A DNA stretch of 45,836 nucleotides from Bdellovibrionales bacterium. GTDB taxonomy: Bacteria > Bdellovibrionota > Bdellovibrionia > Bdellovibrionales > Bdellovibrionaceae. Below, one piece after another: positions 6,758 to 15,253 of this stretch. The stretch spans positions 1-45,836 of the forward strand of contig SXSU01000027.1 of NCBI GenBank assembly GCA_005793345.1, written 5' to 3'. The notes under the pieces were generated by a model. The model searched no databases, was not told the DNA's origin, and was given only the letters and a program-made list of their open reading frames with translations. How positions within the stretch are numbered: position 1 is the first letter of the stretch; the number at the start of each line of letters is the position of its first letter. Both the position numbers and the translations under genes were made by a program.

Positions 6758-7427
6758 CTATCAAATACATGATCTATTATACCAAGACCTTAGAGCCTCA
6801 GGTGCCGAAGGCTGGGGTGGCACAAGTTATTCATCGAGGATGAATGCATGGTCAAATACTATTAAAGAATTAATTGAAGGTAATATTTTTCCACCACCTC
6901 CTTCATATCTACTTGAGGTTGGTGCTGGTGCTGGCGACATTTCAATTATGCTAGCTCAACAAGGTTATTCAGTTACTGGAATTGAAATTTCACAAACCGC
7001 TGTAAACTGGGCTCAGCAAAAGGCAAATGACCTCGGTCTTAATATTCAATTTTTAAATGGCAATGCGTGCGACTTGAAGCAATTAGAAGATTATTCTTTT
7101 GATGCTGTTGTTGATGGTAACTGTCTTCATTGTATAATCGGTAATGATCGGCAATTACTTCTTAGTGAGGTTTATAGAGTTCTCAATAAAGATGGTATTT
7201 TCTATGTTAGCACAATGATTGGAGATCCAAAAAATATCCAGTCTGGATCAGAATTTGATTTTGAAAGTCGATGTTTGATCCAGAATGGAGTTCCGTACCG
7301 ATATATGGGTAATAAAAATGAAATTCTTGATGAATTGAAAAAAGCGGGTTTTGAGGTTTTGTTAGCAAATGTTTCAATAAATTCTTGGTGGGACCACTTG
7401 AGTTGTTTAGCCAGAAAGAAAATATAG
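6747..7427 (+). CDS. Class I SAM-dependent methyltransferase
   Basis: A 226-residue methyltransferase. Motif I is LLEVGAGAGDISIML, followed by the acidic end of strand 2 (VTGIEIS), motif II-like FLNGNACDLKQL and motif IV SFDAVVDGNCLHCI; then ...EVYRVLNKDGIFYVSTM, the typical motif VI segment of UbiE-like enzymes. The N-terminal WGGTSYSSRMNAWSNTI is substrate-side. It begins inside the end of the HAD gene and closes the operon. The downstream scar at about 7430-7602 may be the tail of another related gene. Substrate not predictable. Confidence 0.9.
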   Translation: MENNYQIHDLLYQDLRASGAEGWGGTSYSSRMNAWSNTIKELIEGNIFPPPPSYLLEVGAGAGDISIMLAQQGYSVTGIEISQTAVNWAQQKANDLGLNIQFLNGNACDLKQLEDYSFDAVVDGNCLHCIIGNDRQLLLSEVYRVLNKDGIFYVSTMIGDPKNIQSGSEFDFESRCLIQNGVPYRYMGNKNEILDELKKAGFEVLLANVSINSWWDHLSCLARKKI

Positions 7428-7429
7428 GT

Positions 7430-7602
7430 GTCGAAAAACTTGAAAGTTACAAGAATTTTTTAGTTCAGAAATAGGTTTTCAAAAGATTGAAGATGTTACT
7501 CCTGTCTCCTTAATCCGGTAATACCTGATGCAAGTAAACGGTTGCATTTATTACTGGAGCAAAAACTACTGATTACTGAACAACTTTTTCCAAGGAAATA
7601 AA
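7430..7602 (+). pseudogene. Remnant of a coding sequence downstream of the methyltransferase
   Basis: Three short stretches in different frames look protein-like: GVEKLESYKNFL, then EIGFQKIEDVTPVSLI, then VIPDASKRLHLLLEQKLLIT ending EQLFPRK at a stop at about 7602. Together they could be the last 60 or so residues of a protein (possibly a methyltransferase C-terminus) broken by at least two frameshifts. Low confidence; no full domain is visible. Confidence 0.3.
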
Positions 7603-7672
7603 TTCATTTCAAACATGATATTCTGAATTATGAAAATTTATTTCTAGTGAGTTTTAAAATTTATTTTTTTAA

Positions 7673-10600
7673 TTAAAGTTGCTTATTGAAATCCAAAGAT
7701 AACAATTGTTGAAAATCAGATTTTGATAAAAAGCTTTGTCCACTGCTATTGCGAATTGCGGCTTCATTAAAATCTTCAGATTCAAAGAGAGCAGAAAATT
7801 TTTGTCCTTTTAAATCTTTTAATACTTGAATTCGTTCTTCAACTGTATCTCGCATAATAAATCGAACTACATTAACATCTCGCTCTTGCCCTAAGCGATA
7901 GGCTCGATCTGTGGCTTGGTTTTCAACTGCAGGGTTCCACCATGGTTCAACATGAAATACACGACTGGCTTTTGTTAAGTTTAAACCTACACCACCTGTT
8001 TTAAGTGTCATAATCAAGGCCATAGGTTTATCTGAAGATTGAAAATCTCGCAAAATAGATTCACGTGTAAGCCGAGGCGTTTCTCCAACAATAATTCGAT
8101 ATTCTACCTTTCGCTCTTTCAACTCACCTTCAATTCGATGAAGAGTAGATAAAAATTGGGTAAACACTAATACACTTTCACCTTCTGTGACGACTTCTTC
8201 GACTTCTTCAACTAAGGATTGAATTTTTGGTGATAGATTTTTATAGATAACACCAGGTACGGCAGCAGGATCAGAACATACTTGTCTTAGACGAAGAAGT
8301 GCCGTTAACATTTCTAATTGAGCAAAGTTCTCACCTTTATTTTCAATGAGTTCTTTGACTTTTTCATTTAAAGCAACGGCTATATTACGATACAATGTAC
8401 GTTGTTTATCTTCCATATCAAGTTTACGAACACTCTCAACTTTTGGAGGTAAATTTAAGCCCACATCTTTTTTTGTTCTTCGCAATAAAACTGGCTTCAT
8501 AATTTGACGAACATGTCCTAAGAATTCAAAATCAATTTTTGCATCGGCTTTAATACCAGACTTTTTAATAAATTGAGAATAGTCTCCCAGGGCACCAGGT
8601 ATAACCAAATCAAGAAGAGAGTAAAATTCTCCAAAATGATTTTCAAGTGGTGTTCCAGTAATTGCAATTTTGTAATTGGCATTTATTTTTCGAGCCACTA
8701 TTGTTCTTTGAGAATTTAAATTTTTTAAATTTTGAGCTTCATCAAATATTAAAATATTATAAAAATGTGAAAAAATCTTTTCATCATGCTCCACCATAAG
8801 CCCATAAGTAGTAACCAAAATCATAGGTCTTGAAAAATCGTTTGCAGAAGAACGAGAAGCTGTTTCTTCTGTTAAAAGTGTATTTTTGGTTTGAGCAGTT
8901 AATACTTGAATTGGTAAATCAGGTGTAAATTTTTCGGCTTCAGACATCCAATTATAAACTAAACTTGTTGGAACAACTATTAAGCATAAACCAAGTTTAT
9001 TTTCTAAACGCAATTTTTCAAGAAACGTTAAGGTCTGAATTGTTTTACCTAAACCCATATCATCAGCAAGTAGTGCACCTAAACGTAAATGATAAAGTTC
9101 ATATAACCACTGATACCCGACACGTTGATAAGATTTTAAAATTGGATCTAATTGTTTAGGTACCACTAATGGAATTTTCTTTTCAGGATTTGCTAAACTT
9201 TCATAAAAACTTAAAATCTGATCCCACTCTTTGCCACCTTTTATTTTTATCCCTTGCTGATGTAAATGCAGAAGTTCCAAAATAGCATGTTTTGGTAATG
9301 TTAATTGAGATTTTTTTTCACCTTTTTTACCTTTTAAAGAACTGGATTCAATCTTTTCCCAAAATTGCATGAGAGCTTCAACACGAGGTAGGGTTTTTTT
9401 ATCAATCATATATAATTGACCACGGTATTCGATAAATCGTTTACCTGGTTTTATATCAACTTCACCCCATTCAACTTTTTGACCTTTAAAAAAGATTTCA
9501 GGATTAAGCTCAAACCATTGATTGGGAGCACGTTCACCCATTAAGGAATTGTGAGTTGATTTTAGTTGAAATGAAGTATCAAAATCTGATCCACCAAGTG
9601 TTTCAATTTCAGAATGATTTAAAGTGACATGATAACCACTTTCTGTAATACGAGTAACCCACGTCCAGGGATCAAATCCTGAGATTTGTGAAAATGTAAA
9701 TTGCTGGCCCCGATGTGAGGGTTTTGTTAAATCCACAAAACAAGGATTAGTTAATTGTTTATTTATACCCCCATTATAAAAATGGTGAATAAAAGTATTT
9801 TGCCAAATATCACTTTTTTCTTTCATAAGTAAGCTAGGACCTTGGGATTCCATTAGATACAATACATCCATCAATCCAAAATCTAAAAAGATTTCAGGAT
9901 CAAGTTCAATCTGTATCAGTGGGCCGCTACCATCAAAACCGACTATTTGATTTACTGGTTCATTTAAAAAATCAGTTAACACATCTAAAATACCAGTTTT
10001 AAAAAATTTTTTGCGTAGGTTTGGTGATATATGAAATTCATCGTAATCATCTTTTGGATATACGCATTTTAACATACGGAACTCTAAAAATTTAAAAAAA
10101 TCAGCTTGAGATTGAAATGACTTTCCGTCACTAGATCTATCCGTTAAAATGTAACTGATGTTTTCTGTAAGATATGTAATTGCACTACCTAAATGTCTTA
10201 GGAATTTTAAATCATGAGAGCGAAACAAAGAGTTTTTGGATGCTAATTCCTTGTGGTCCTGATAACTAAATGCAGAAAGTCCCTCCATAAATATTTTGGG
10301 AAATAGCATATAATCAAGGTGAAAGGTTACTGATTTTTTATCTTCTCCATGTTGCAAATCAATTAAAAAATCATAGCCTGTTAATTGTCCCTCTATATTT
10401 TTATGAAGATTAATTTTTATATTTTTAACATCACAATGTAATTTTTGAATTTCTGGCAAACTACTGTCTACATTGATATTCATTTCCTGCAGATGTTCAA
10501 ATGTTTTCAAACCTTCAAACATTGATTTAAAACAAACTTCTCGGGTTACTTCGGGAGTTAATGTTTGCACTGAGCGTACAGTTGGCAATGCAGACTTCAT

Positions 10601-11863
10601 TTCATCATAAATACGAGAGTAAGAAGGGCCAATGTCATAATAAGTAAATTCTTGAATATCAGGATCCCAACATCCATCATAAAAATAAAACAGGGATTCT
10701 TTTAATGCGGGTGAATTGCATTGGAAAATAAAATCATTTGTTTGAGTATCTTCATTTTTTTCTTTAGATTGAAATAATTTATATGATGGAACTTCTGTTT
10801 TTAAAGATTGAAATTTAATATTTTTTAAAGGGAAAATAGCTCGTGTCTTAGAAAAATCACACTGAGGAGAAAATGCTAATTGAATTTTGTGCTTCTCTGC
10901 AAATTCTTTTAAACCAAATAAAATACGACTACTCTTTTTAATATCGTTGATATGGGATTCTGGAAAATAGCTTATTTGCTGAATAAAAAACTCAGTTATT
11001 TTTAAAATAATATCGTAATCTTGGGATACATAATTTTTAGTCAGAGCTTGAATTTCACTCAACAACTCTATGGACATCCCCTTTTTACCTTGCAGAATTT
11101 CTCTTAAGTTTAATACCCGATAATCCTTCCAAACAAATTGAATATTCTCACCCCAAAAAACTGGTTTAACCATCGGTGCACTTTTATAATTATCTTTAAG
11201 AGGAGAAAGTAAAATTGATGTTGTAGAAAATTCACTTTCTTTACTTGAAATAACCTCTGATTGCAATGCTAAGAAATCTGAGGTTTGAATTTCTGCTCCA
11301 TTTAAATATTTTGCACAATATGGAGTAATCAAAATATAAGATGGATTTTCATATTGATCAAACTGAGTAAGATTTTCTTTTATATGAGTAATCCATTTCA
11401 TATTTGATTCTGAAATATAGTAATTTCGACCCATTAATTTTTTAGTATCAAAATATCCGGCAGCACATAAAACTAAAATAGATGAAAAAACAGAATGTTC
11501 ACACTTTAAATTTTTTTGAAATGGTTCACAATCACAGTTACAAAAAACATCATACTTCTGATCTAGAGTCTTTTGAAAAGAAAATTCAAAATGCAATTTA
11601 CGAACTGAGTTCTCAAAATCCATAAATACATCAATTTTTATTTGCCCCTGTTCTTCTTGGACATGAATGTCATGAATCACTTGACTCATCATTAAAATTT
11701 TTTGAACTGAATTTTGTATTGGAAATGAAGTTTTAAAAACTTCATTGTTAATTTGTGAGGTTAGTTTTGTAAATGTTTCTGCCTGACCATTTAATTGAAT
11801 TGTTTTAAAATTCAATTGAGTATTTCCATCTTGACTATTCATATTTAAATTAACCCCAAACAT
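7673..11863 (-). CDS. SNF2-family DEAD/DEAH helicase with N-terminal SWIM zinc finger
   Basis: A very large (1396-residue) SWI2/SNF2 ATPase. Near residues 107-125 a SWIM finger is visible (CNCDCEPFQKNLKCEHSV: CxC...CxH). A long middle region of about 700 residues has no recognised motif, as in other bacterial SNF2 proteins. The ATPase core begins near residue 905 (YQRVGYQWL), with Walker A LADDMGLGKT at about 932-941, Walker B DEAQ near 1041 and motif III TGTPLENH. The second RecA lobe carries FTQFLSTLHRIE, MTLKTGGVGLNLT and the QATDRAYRLGQ arginine finger at about 1310-1320. It is a cytoplasmic dsDNA translocase that could act on nucleoprotein during transcription recycling or repair. Monocistronic; no strong ribosome binding site. 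Confidence 0.93.
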   Translation of the reverse strand: MFGVNLNMNSQDGNTQLNFKTIQLNGQAETFTKLTSQINNEVFKTSFPIQNSVQKILMMSQVIHDIHVQEEQGQIKIDVFMDFENSVRKLHFEFSFQKTLDQKYDVFCNCDCEPFQKNLKCEHSVFSSILVLCAAGYFDTKKLMGRNYYISESNMKWITHIKENLTQFDQYENPSYILITPYCAKYLNGAEIQTSDFLALQSEVISSKESEFSTTSILLSPLKDNYKSAPMVKPVFWGENIQFVWKDYRVLNLREILQGKKGMSIELLSEIQALTKNYVSQDYDIILKITEFFIQQISYFPESHINDIKKSSRILFGLKEFAEKHKIQLAFSPQCDFSKTRAIFPLKNIKFQSLKTEVPSYKLFQSKEKNEDTQTNDFIFQCNSPALKESLFYFYDGCWDPDIQEFTYYDIGPSYSRIYDEMKSALPTVRSVQTLTPEVTREVCFKSMFEGLKTFEHLQEMNINVDSSLPEIQKLHCDVKNIKINLHKNIEGQLTGYDFLIDLQHGEDKKSVTFHLDYMLFPKIFMEGLSAFSYQDHKELASKNSLFRSHDLKFLRHLGSAITYLTENISYILTDRSSDGKSFQSQADFFKFLEFRMLKCVYPKDDYDEFHISPNLRKKFFKTGILDVLTDFLNEPVNQIVGFDGSGPLIQIELDPEIFLDFGLMDVLYLMESQGPSLLMKEKSDIWQNTFIHHFYNGGINKQLTNPCFVDLTKPSHRGQQFTFSQISGFDPWTWVTRITESGYHVTLNHSEIETLGGSDFDTSFQLKSTHNSLMGERAPNQWFELNPEIFFKGQKVEWGEVDIKPGKRFIEYRGQLYMIDKKTLPRVEALMQFWEKIESSSLKGKKGEKKSQLTLPKHAILELLHLHQQGIKIKGGKEWDQILSFYESLANPEKKIPLVVPKQLDPILKSYQRVGYQWLYELYHLRLGALLADDMGLGKTIQTLTFLEKLRLENKLGLCLIVVPTSLVYNWMSEAEKFTPDLPIQVLTAQTKNTLLTEETASRSSANDFSRPMILVTTYGLMVEHDEKIFSHFYNILIFDEAQNLKNLNSQRTIVARKINANYKIAITGTPLENHFGEFYSLLDLVIPGALGDYSQFIKKSGIKADAKIDFEFLGHVRQIMKPVLLRRTKKDVGLNLPPKVESVRKLDMEDKQRTLYRNIAVALNEKVKELIENKGENFAQLEMLTALLRLRQVCSDPAAVPGVIYKNLSPKIQSLVEEVEEVVTEGESVLVFTQFLSTLHRIEGELKERKVEYRIIVGETPRLTRESILRDFQSSDKPMALIMTLKTGGVGLNLTKASRVFHVEPWWNPAVENQATDRAYRLGQERDVNVVRFIMRDTVEERIQVLKDLKGQKFSALFESEDFNEAAIRNSSGQSFLSKSDFQQLLSLDFNKQL

Positions 11864-11937
11864 ATAAAAAACAGTGAATCAGTGAGTGTAGCACAATTTC
11901 TAAAAATATCAAGTAGTTTGGTGGTATCAATTTAAAA

Positions 11938-12351
11938 TTAATCAAACGTCCATTCTCTGAATCCTAAAGCAAGTGCTTTTTCTAGATCTGCTTTAGAAAT
12001 TTCATAAACATTGGCATAACCTGTCGGTGAGCCACAGAGTTGAATACGCATCAAACCATCATTGAGATGGGCTTGAGTTATAACTTTAATATCTTTAAGA
12101 TCCTTTTTCATTTCCTCAATCGAAATTTGTTTTCCCATACTGCATTGCTGTGACCCATCGTATTTAAAAACCTTGACAGTAATATTGGCAGGTGGATTTG
12201 GAGTTGCTGTTGGAGAAGCTTCTAAATTTTTATCTGATTTTTTATTCATACGACAATATCCTGAAGTGCAACCATATAGCGATGCTAAAAAGCAACAACT
12301 AAGTAATATCTTTATTTTTGAATTCATATATTTTTTAAATGTAAAATTCAT
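11938..12351 (-). CDS. Small lipoprotein, unknown function
   Basis: A 137-residue protein from the ATG at 12351, which has a strong GGGAGGG 6 nt upstream; an in-frame ATG further upstream would start before that box. The N-terminus MNFTFKKYMNSKIKILL followed by SCCFLASLYGC is a lipoprotein signal with lipobox LYGC. Next come an SPTATPNPPANI proline-threonine linker, a beta-strand-rich domain with Cys in QQCSMGK and IQLCGSP, and a helical end (ADLEKALALGFREWTFD). The Pro-Thr linker resembles the one in the DUF3108 lipoprotein at 31104. Localisation to the inner or outer membrane cannot be decided; no enzymatic motif. Confidence 0.75.
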   Translation of the reverse strand: MNFTFKKYMNSKIKILLSCCFLASLYGCTSGYCRMNKKSDKNLEASPTATPNPPANITVKVFKYDGSQQCSMGKQISIEEMKKDLKDIKVITQAHLNDGLMRIQLCGSPTGYANVYEISKADLEKALALGFREWTFD

Positions 12352-12515
12352 ATCTGACCCTCCCCTAAGAAACAGTAACAAAAACTTGGACATTTTAAAT
12401 CTTAAGGTCTCAAACTCTGATTAGCAAAGTTAAAATTCAAAAATTGAACAATCGAATAAATTTAAGAAAAAAAATTTGATTGTGCTTAGTGCCATTAGAT
12501 AATTAAAATATTAAG

Positions 12516-14609
12516 CTAATTTTTAAAGAATTTTAAATTTCTAAAAAATTTGTCATTTTTAGATTTATTTGCCGGTGTTATTTTCTCATTCAGAAATTGA
12601 TAAAAATGTTTTTTAAAAGTCTCTAAATCAGAACTTTTAAATTCTGATTGTAATTGTTTTACTCCATAGGTTAACTCATCTTCTATAGGCAGACCATATC
12701 TAGAATTTATTTTACTAATAATCGTTGGAACTTTAAACAATTCAGATAAAGTTTGAAAATTTCGAATTTCTGGATTCTGCGTAGATAGATTCTTTGGGTC
12801 CAGTCCAATTACTATTTCTTCAATTACAGATTTTGAAAATTTTGAATAAGCAAGATTTGAAAGAAGATAAAATCCAAGTTTTAGTTTTTCAAAAGATTCT
12901 AATGCTTGAAGAGTATTGATTTTTTCTGCCAATAATAATTGTTCATCAGGAGTACTATCAATAAAGTCATTCAAACTGTAGTCGTCATCAACTATTTTAT
13001 TTTCGTTAAAGATTTGTAGTATTTTATCATATTTTAATTGCTGAGAAATAAAATAAAATCCATTTTTAGTAGCTATTGCTTTATCTAAAAATAAATTTTG
13101 ATCGATGATTTTTAATTCTTCTAATTTGTCCAATAAGCCAGATGGACTACGAATATAGGAATCAAAAACGAACGGAATATTTATAAATGTCTTTTTAATG
13201 ATTGAAAATGCTTCAATTGCACAGTTATTTGAAGTAAATTTATACTTTCCGACATAACTCCAATGGGCTTCAAGAAGTGCATAAACAAAACTTTCTTTTT
13301 GAGCTAATGACAAATTAAGTGGCGCACTGTAAAGTTCTCTCAATTCATCTTCCGTATAATTTTTTAAAACATCAGAAAAGTTATAGAAAAAAAGGGATGA
13401 GTTATAATTTCCAACAAGTGCATCAAAATAATTCATGTCATTAGCTCCAATGATTGCACCAAATGAAGCCACAATATGAAAGTCGCGATCTTTTAAACAA
13501 TCGGGCCCAATTTCTGCTCTAGAAGGTGCACATATTATTAAGCGAAACATGCTATGTCCCCACTTACTTGATAACTCATCATTTTTACCAGCATATAAAT
13601 AATGAATTTGATAAATTCTTTTAGGATCAATAACAGCCGTTGAAAATATTTGATCTAAGTTTTCAATTTTATTATTTTTAAGAAAAGAATCTTTAGAAAT
13701 AATAATTTTATTAATCAATTTACAATTAGAATTAGAATTTAAACCAAAAGGATGATGATTAAAATACTTTTTTAGAAAATTAAAAAGTTGGGGCCTACGG
13801 CATTTAAATTCATGATCAAGTAAAAAATACTCCATATTAACAGCGATAGATTCAATTGTCGAAGAATATTCATAAGGATAGGGACTAGTTTCAAATTTTG
13901 TATTGATTGGTTCTGAATCAACAAATAAAAATCCACGATCAGGCCACTCCGCTAATTCCAAATATTCTGGAAGTGTTGAAAGTGAAGTTTTTTTTGATAA
14001 AATATTTTTGCAAGTTGGATCAATAGAAGAGGTTCCGCTAAAACCTGTTGCCGCAATGGACATAATACAATTTTTGCGTGTTGAATAATATTCGGAGTAA
14101 AACACATTCATAAAATCATAAATATGTGTCAGCTCATGTATTAAAACGGAAAGTATTAATTTTTTTACACTGTCATGCTTTGCTCTAATTATGTGAGTAT
14201 TATTTTCTGAGAGTGTCTCAACTTTATAGTACTGGGACCTAAGCATTCTCCACTTATCTAGATCTAGATTTTGTAAATTTGAATCAAAAAGTGTTTGAAA
14301 AATAAACTGATCTAATATAATTTTATCAACCTTATTAGTACTGCCAAATTCTTCATAATTTACTTTTTTAAATTCCAATTTAAGAGTTTTTTTCTTTAAA
14401 ATATTTACCATTTTAACTGGCAAAATCTGCTCCACTGTATTTAGATATTTACTTAATTGAGTGGATTGAAAGGTGACTGGAATATCCCAATTTAGATTTT
14501 GAGAATAGCTGATTGAAGAAAAAACTAAGGGAGTAACGTTTAAAAAGATAACTTTTAAAATCCAATAATTTAATTTTTTTGGATATAGAAATTTAAAATT
14601 ATTTTTCAT
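12516..14609 (-). CDS. Exported HExxH-containing protein with DUF4105 (Lnb N-terminal periplasmic) domain
   Basis: 697 residues, GAGG 8-9 nt before the ATG. Residues 1-36 form a long signal peptide ending near SSISYSQ. An N-terminal domain carries HELTH (residues 158-162) within LILSVLIHELTHIYDF, the zinc-binding signature of metallopeptidases. A possible third ligand Glu is not obvious. From about residue 330 comes a DUF4105 domain: YLYAGKNDELSSKWGHSMFR, ASFGAIIGAND, VLKNYTEDELRELYSAPLNL, EAHWSYVGKYKF and the SNNCAIEAFS segment with the family's conserved Cys. DUF4105 is the extracytoplasmic domain of Lnb lipoprotein acyltransferases and belongs to the NlpC/P60-like papain fold. A two-domain arrangement with a peptidase-like module is unusual. 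The small exported protein at 14660 is 50 nt upstream and probably co-transcribed. Confidence 0.8.
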   Translation of the reverse strand: MKNNFKFLYPKKLNYWILKVIFLNVTPLVFSSISYSQNLNWDIPVTFQSTQLSKYLNTVEQILPVKMVNILKKKTLKLEFKKVNYEEFGSTNKVDKIILDQFIFQTLFDSNLQNLDLDKWRMLRSQYYKVETLSENNTHIIRAKHDSVKKLILSVLIHELTHIYDFMNVFYSEYYSTRKNCIMSIAATGFSGTSSIDPTCKNILSKKTSLSTLPEYLELAEWPDRGFLFVDSEPINTKFETSPYPYEYSSTIESIAVNMEYFLLDHEFKCRRPQLFNFLKKYFNHHPFGLNSNSNCKLINKIIISKDSFLKNNKIENLDQIFSTAVIDPKRIYQIHYLYAGKNDELSSKWGHSMFRLIICAPSRAEIGPDCLKDRDFHIVASFGAIIGANDMNYFDALVGNYNSSLFFYNFSDVLKNYTEDELRELYSAPLNLSLAQKESFVYALLEAHWSYVGKYKFTSNNCAIEAFSIIKKTFINIPFVFDSYIRSPSGLLDKLEELKIIDQNLFLDKAIATKNGFYFISQQLKYDKILQIFNENKIVDDDYSLNDFIDSTPDEQLLLAEKINTLQALESFEKLKLGFYLLSNLAYSKFSKSVIEEIVIGLDPKNLSTQNPEIRNFQTLSELFKVPTIISKINSRYGLPIEDELTYGVKQLQSEFKSSDLETFKKHFYQFLNEKITPANKSKNDKFFRNLKFFKN

Positions 14610-14659
14610 AATGATACGCCCTCAGTTTTAATTGACCTGTATATAATAACCTTGATTAC

Positions 14660-15031
14660 TTATAATATTATTAGTGAAGCAAGCTCATTTAAAATTTCAT
14701 CATCAGATTTAACTTTTGCTTCTTGAATATTATTTTTCACCTCATAAATTACCTCTAAAAGTCTTTGATTTGATGATTCTGAAATTGGAATATTAAATAC
14801 AACGTTTTCTGCGTTCATTTTTATTTCAGCGGCATCTCTTACACCACAAAGCAAAGTTGCAAAAATTAAGACAGCTAAGTCGCAAGTTTTAAAATCTTTT
14901 GTGACTTGTGGATCACTTGCTAATATTCCAGATATTGTCATCGAAGGTAATACAGTTGTACCTGATGCAAAGATATTCATTGAGAAAATACTAATTGCTA
15001 AAAATGCTAAAATTAAATTTTTATTCGTCAT
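14660..15031 (-). CDS. Small exported protein, unknown function
   Basis: 123 residues; GGAG is well placed before the ATG. Residues 1-22 are a Sec signal peptide (MTNKNLILAFLAISIFSMNIFA, cleavage after FASG or so). The mature part has two Cys (FKTCDLAVLIFATLLCGV) flanking a hydrophobic segment, then a charged helical tail (EVIYEVKNNIQEAKVKSDDE). It lies 50 nt upstream of the HExxH/DUF4105 gene in the same direction, suggesting an operon and possibly a partner or substrate. No family recognised. Confidence 0.65.
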   Translation of the reverse strand: MTNKNLILAFLAISIFSMNIFASGTTVLPSMTISGILASDPQVTKDFKTCDLAVLIFATLLCGVRDAAEIKMNAENVVFNIPISESSNQRLLEVIYEVKNNIQEAKVKSDDEILNELASLIIL

Positions 15032-15187
15032 TGTAACTCCTTTTTTCTTTATAATTTAAATAATATAATTGCAAAGAATAAACGAGATACTTTTGGTTAG
15101 TTTTATTTAGATTTTGAGTGCTTTATTGATAATGTAAAATAATTGTTCATGTTTGAAAATAAATACAATTTGAAAAAATAATTGAGT

Positions 15188-15253
15188 AGTAATGGTTCAT
15201 AATTATGTCTGAAATTATCGCGAAGTGAGCAGGTTTAATCATTCGCAGGTATT
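15188..15253. repeat. Palindromic repeat H1, copy 1 (degenerate), overlapping a coding end
   Basis: A diverged copy of the 66-bp repeat seen at 19157, 23210 and elsewhere: the core TTATGTCTGAAATTATCGCG and GTTTAATCATTCGCAGGTAT remain recognisable and the total span is again 66 bp. The last 19 bp lie inside the protease gene (stop TAA at 15235-15237), so the repeat encodes its C-terminal residues PAND and supplies the stop codon. Confidence 0.65.
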
